DNA of 6,669 bases. Origin: Alphaproteobacteria bacterium MarineAlpha10_Bin3 (GTDB lineage: Bacteria > Pseudomonadota > Alphaproteobacteria > UBA8366 > GCA-2717185). Below, piece after piece: positions 5,920 through 6,669 of the stretch (positions within the stretch are counted from its first letter, which is position 1; each line of letters begins with the position of its first letter). The position numbers and the translations under genes were made by a program. The notes beneath the pieces were generated by a model. That model saw only the letters and a program-made list of their open reading frames with translations, was not told the DNA's origin and ran no database searches. Location of the stretch: contig PTKA01000082.1 in assembly GCA_002937525.1 (NCBI GenBank), forward strand, positions 1-6,669, read 5' to 3'.

Positions 5920-6480
5920 GTGTTCATTCAAACAGAGCAGACACCCAATCCGGCGACATTGAAGTTTTTGCCGGGTCAGACGGTGCTTGAGTCGGGGACG
6001 GCGGATTTTTCGAGCGCCGACAAGGCGACGGACCGCTCGCCCCTGGCCGAGCACCTGTTCGGGGTCGAAGGCGTTGCCGCGGTATTTTTCGGGCACGACT
6101 TCATTACCATCACGAAACTGGCCGATCAGGACTGGTATGTCATGAAGCCGGCGATCCTTGGCGTGATCATGGAACACTTCACCGCCGGCGGTCCGGTCAT
6201 GACCGAAACCGCCGGAATGATGGCCGCCAGTACCGCTAGCGACGACGACGACGAGATCGTGAAACAGATCAAAGAGTTGATCGACACCCGGGTGCGCCCG
6301 GCGGTCGCGATGGATGGCGGCGACATCGTTTTTCAAGGCTTCGAGGACGGCGTTGTATTCTTGCAGATGCAGGGTGCGTGCGCTGGATGTCCAAGTTCGA
6401 CGGCGACGTTGAAAATGGGCATCGAAAACATGTTGCGGCACTACATCCCGGAAGTTGTCGAGGTGCGCGCCGCTATCTAG
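5920..6480 (+). CDS. nfuA: NifU-like Fe-S scaffold/carrier protein (Nfu_N plus NifU C-terminal domain)
   Basis: A 186-aa cytosolic Fe-S cluster carrier that receives a 4Fe-4S cluster and hands it to client enzymes. The Nfu N-terminal domain (1-90) begins MFIQTEQTPNPATLKFLPG. An acidic linker (SDDDDE, 107-112) joins it to the NifU C-terminal domain (112-186), with RVRPAVAMDGGDIVF (124-138) and the cluster-binding pair C154/C157 in GACAGCPSS. This architecture matches mitochondrial NFU1 and its alphaproteobacterial relatives rather than E. coli NfuA with its A-type N-terminus. Start: AGGAG (5907-5911) is 8 nt from GTG 5920, and the resulting N-terminus fits the family. GTG 5914 is too close (2 nt), and ATG 5890 lies before the ribosome site. 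All key residues are intact. Confidence 0.93.
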   Translation: MFIQTEQTPNPATLKFLPGQTVLESGTADFSSADKATDRSPLAEHLFGVEGVAAVFFGHDFITITKLADQDWYVMKPAILGVIMEHFTAGGPVMTETAGMMAASTASDDDDEIVKQIKELIDTRVRPAVAMDGGDIVFQGFEDGVVFLQMQGACAGCPSSTATLKMGIENMLRHYIPEVVEVRAAI

Positions 6481-6499
6481 AATGCCCGCTTCAGGCATT
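6481..6499 (+). terminator. Short hairpin right after nfuA stop
   Basis: AATGCC (6481-6486) and GGCATT (6494-6499) form a perfect 6-bp stem with a 7-nt loop, starting at the base after the TAG. No T-run follows, so it is at best a weak terminator. The rest of the gap to 6634 shows no clear gene, promoter or repeat; it is G-rich around 6553-6590. Confidence 0.35.
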
Positions 6500-6634
6500 G
6501 ATCACGCGGGCCAATAATGTGTAGGCGGCGCAACGCCGGCACGGTTGAAACGAGGGGGCAACCCGGGGACGGTCGAAAGGTCGCGGGGGATTGATAACTT
6601 GATACGAATATCGTCAATTTTGGCGAGGCTTGAT

Positions 6635-6669
6635 GTGCGTCCGCGATTGAAATTCAAGCTTGCGGCGGG
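6635..6669 (+). CDS. Possible start of an unidentified gene, cut by window edge
   Basis: GTG 6635 lies 6 nt after GAGG (6625-6628), a good ribosome-site spacing, and stays open to the window end. It would encode MRPRLKFKLAAG (the last residue from an incomplete codon). An overlapping ATG at 6633 closes after five codons and is not a candidate. Too little is present to name a product, and the call rests on the ribosome site alone. Confidence 0.3.
   Translation, partial: MRPRLKFKLAA

Noticed and set aside
5664..5927. 87-codon minus-strand frame spanning the Usp-Nfu gap
   Set aside because: No ribosome site, low-complexity Arg/Thr/Ser/Pro composition and no domain. It overlaps the nfuA start.
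6591..6614. TTGATA and TATCGT near the right end, considered as a promoter for the last partial gene
   Set aside because: The spacing is 12 nt and the -10 match is poor. A minus-strand TTGACG/TATCAA pair here has 15-nt spacing and no gene behind it that I can support.

Overview
The window looks like chromosomal DNA from a high-GC alphaproteobacterium, probably near the Rhodospirillales. This rests on gene content and protein style: a PetP/PetR-like regulator pair beside a class IV aminotransferase, an NFU1-like two-domain NifU protein beginning MFIQTEQTPNPATLKFLPG, and a universal stress protein ending in the VPGxLxDxEI style that I associate with alphaproteobacteria. No mobile element, CRISPR array, tRNA or rRNA is visible.

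Layout: (1) The last 37 codons of an unidentified plus-strand gene end at 115. A perfect 8-bp hairpin separates it from the convergent ilvE-like branched-chain aminotransferase (minus strand, 169-1062). (2) A 174-bp divergent intergenic region (1063-1236) holds a good minus-strand promoter for ilvE and an AT-rich pseudo-palindrome over its -35 box. The palindrome is a plausible binding site for the MarR-family protein encoded on the other side. (3) A plus-strand regulatory unit follows: MarR/PetP-like regulator (1237-1731), OmpR-type response regulator (1836-2516), EnvZ-like membrane histidine kinase (2504-3844, 13-bp overlap) and a 12-TM major facilitator transporter (3841-5052, ATGA overlap with the kinase). 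The overlaps suggest that kinase and transporter are translated coupled to the regulator. (4) A GC-rich hairpin, with an alternative competing hairpin, covers the transporter stop codon. (5) A small universal stress protein (5168-5671) is followed by a 248-bp gap with several hairpins and a T8 run, then an Nfu-type iron-sulfur scaffold (5920-6480). (6) The last 189 bp are mostly noncoding, with a possible gene start at 6635 that runs off the edge.

How they may work together: the kinase senses an unknown envelope signal, phosphorylates the OmpR-type regulator and may control the coupled transporter. The MarR protein may control ilvE, its own operon, or both. The stress protein and Nfu scaffold form a separate housekeeping module for stress response and Fe-S cluster maturation. 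I see mostly conserved alphaproteobacterial genes. The most interesting points are the kinase-transporter coupling, the candidate operator at the ilvE/marR junction, and the structured gaps. I do not see convincing evidence of a wholly new system.
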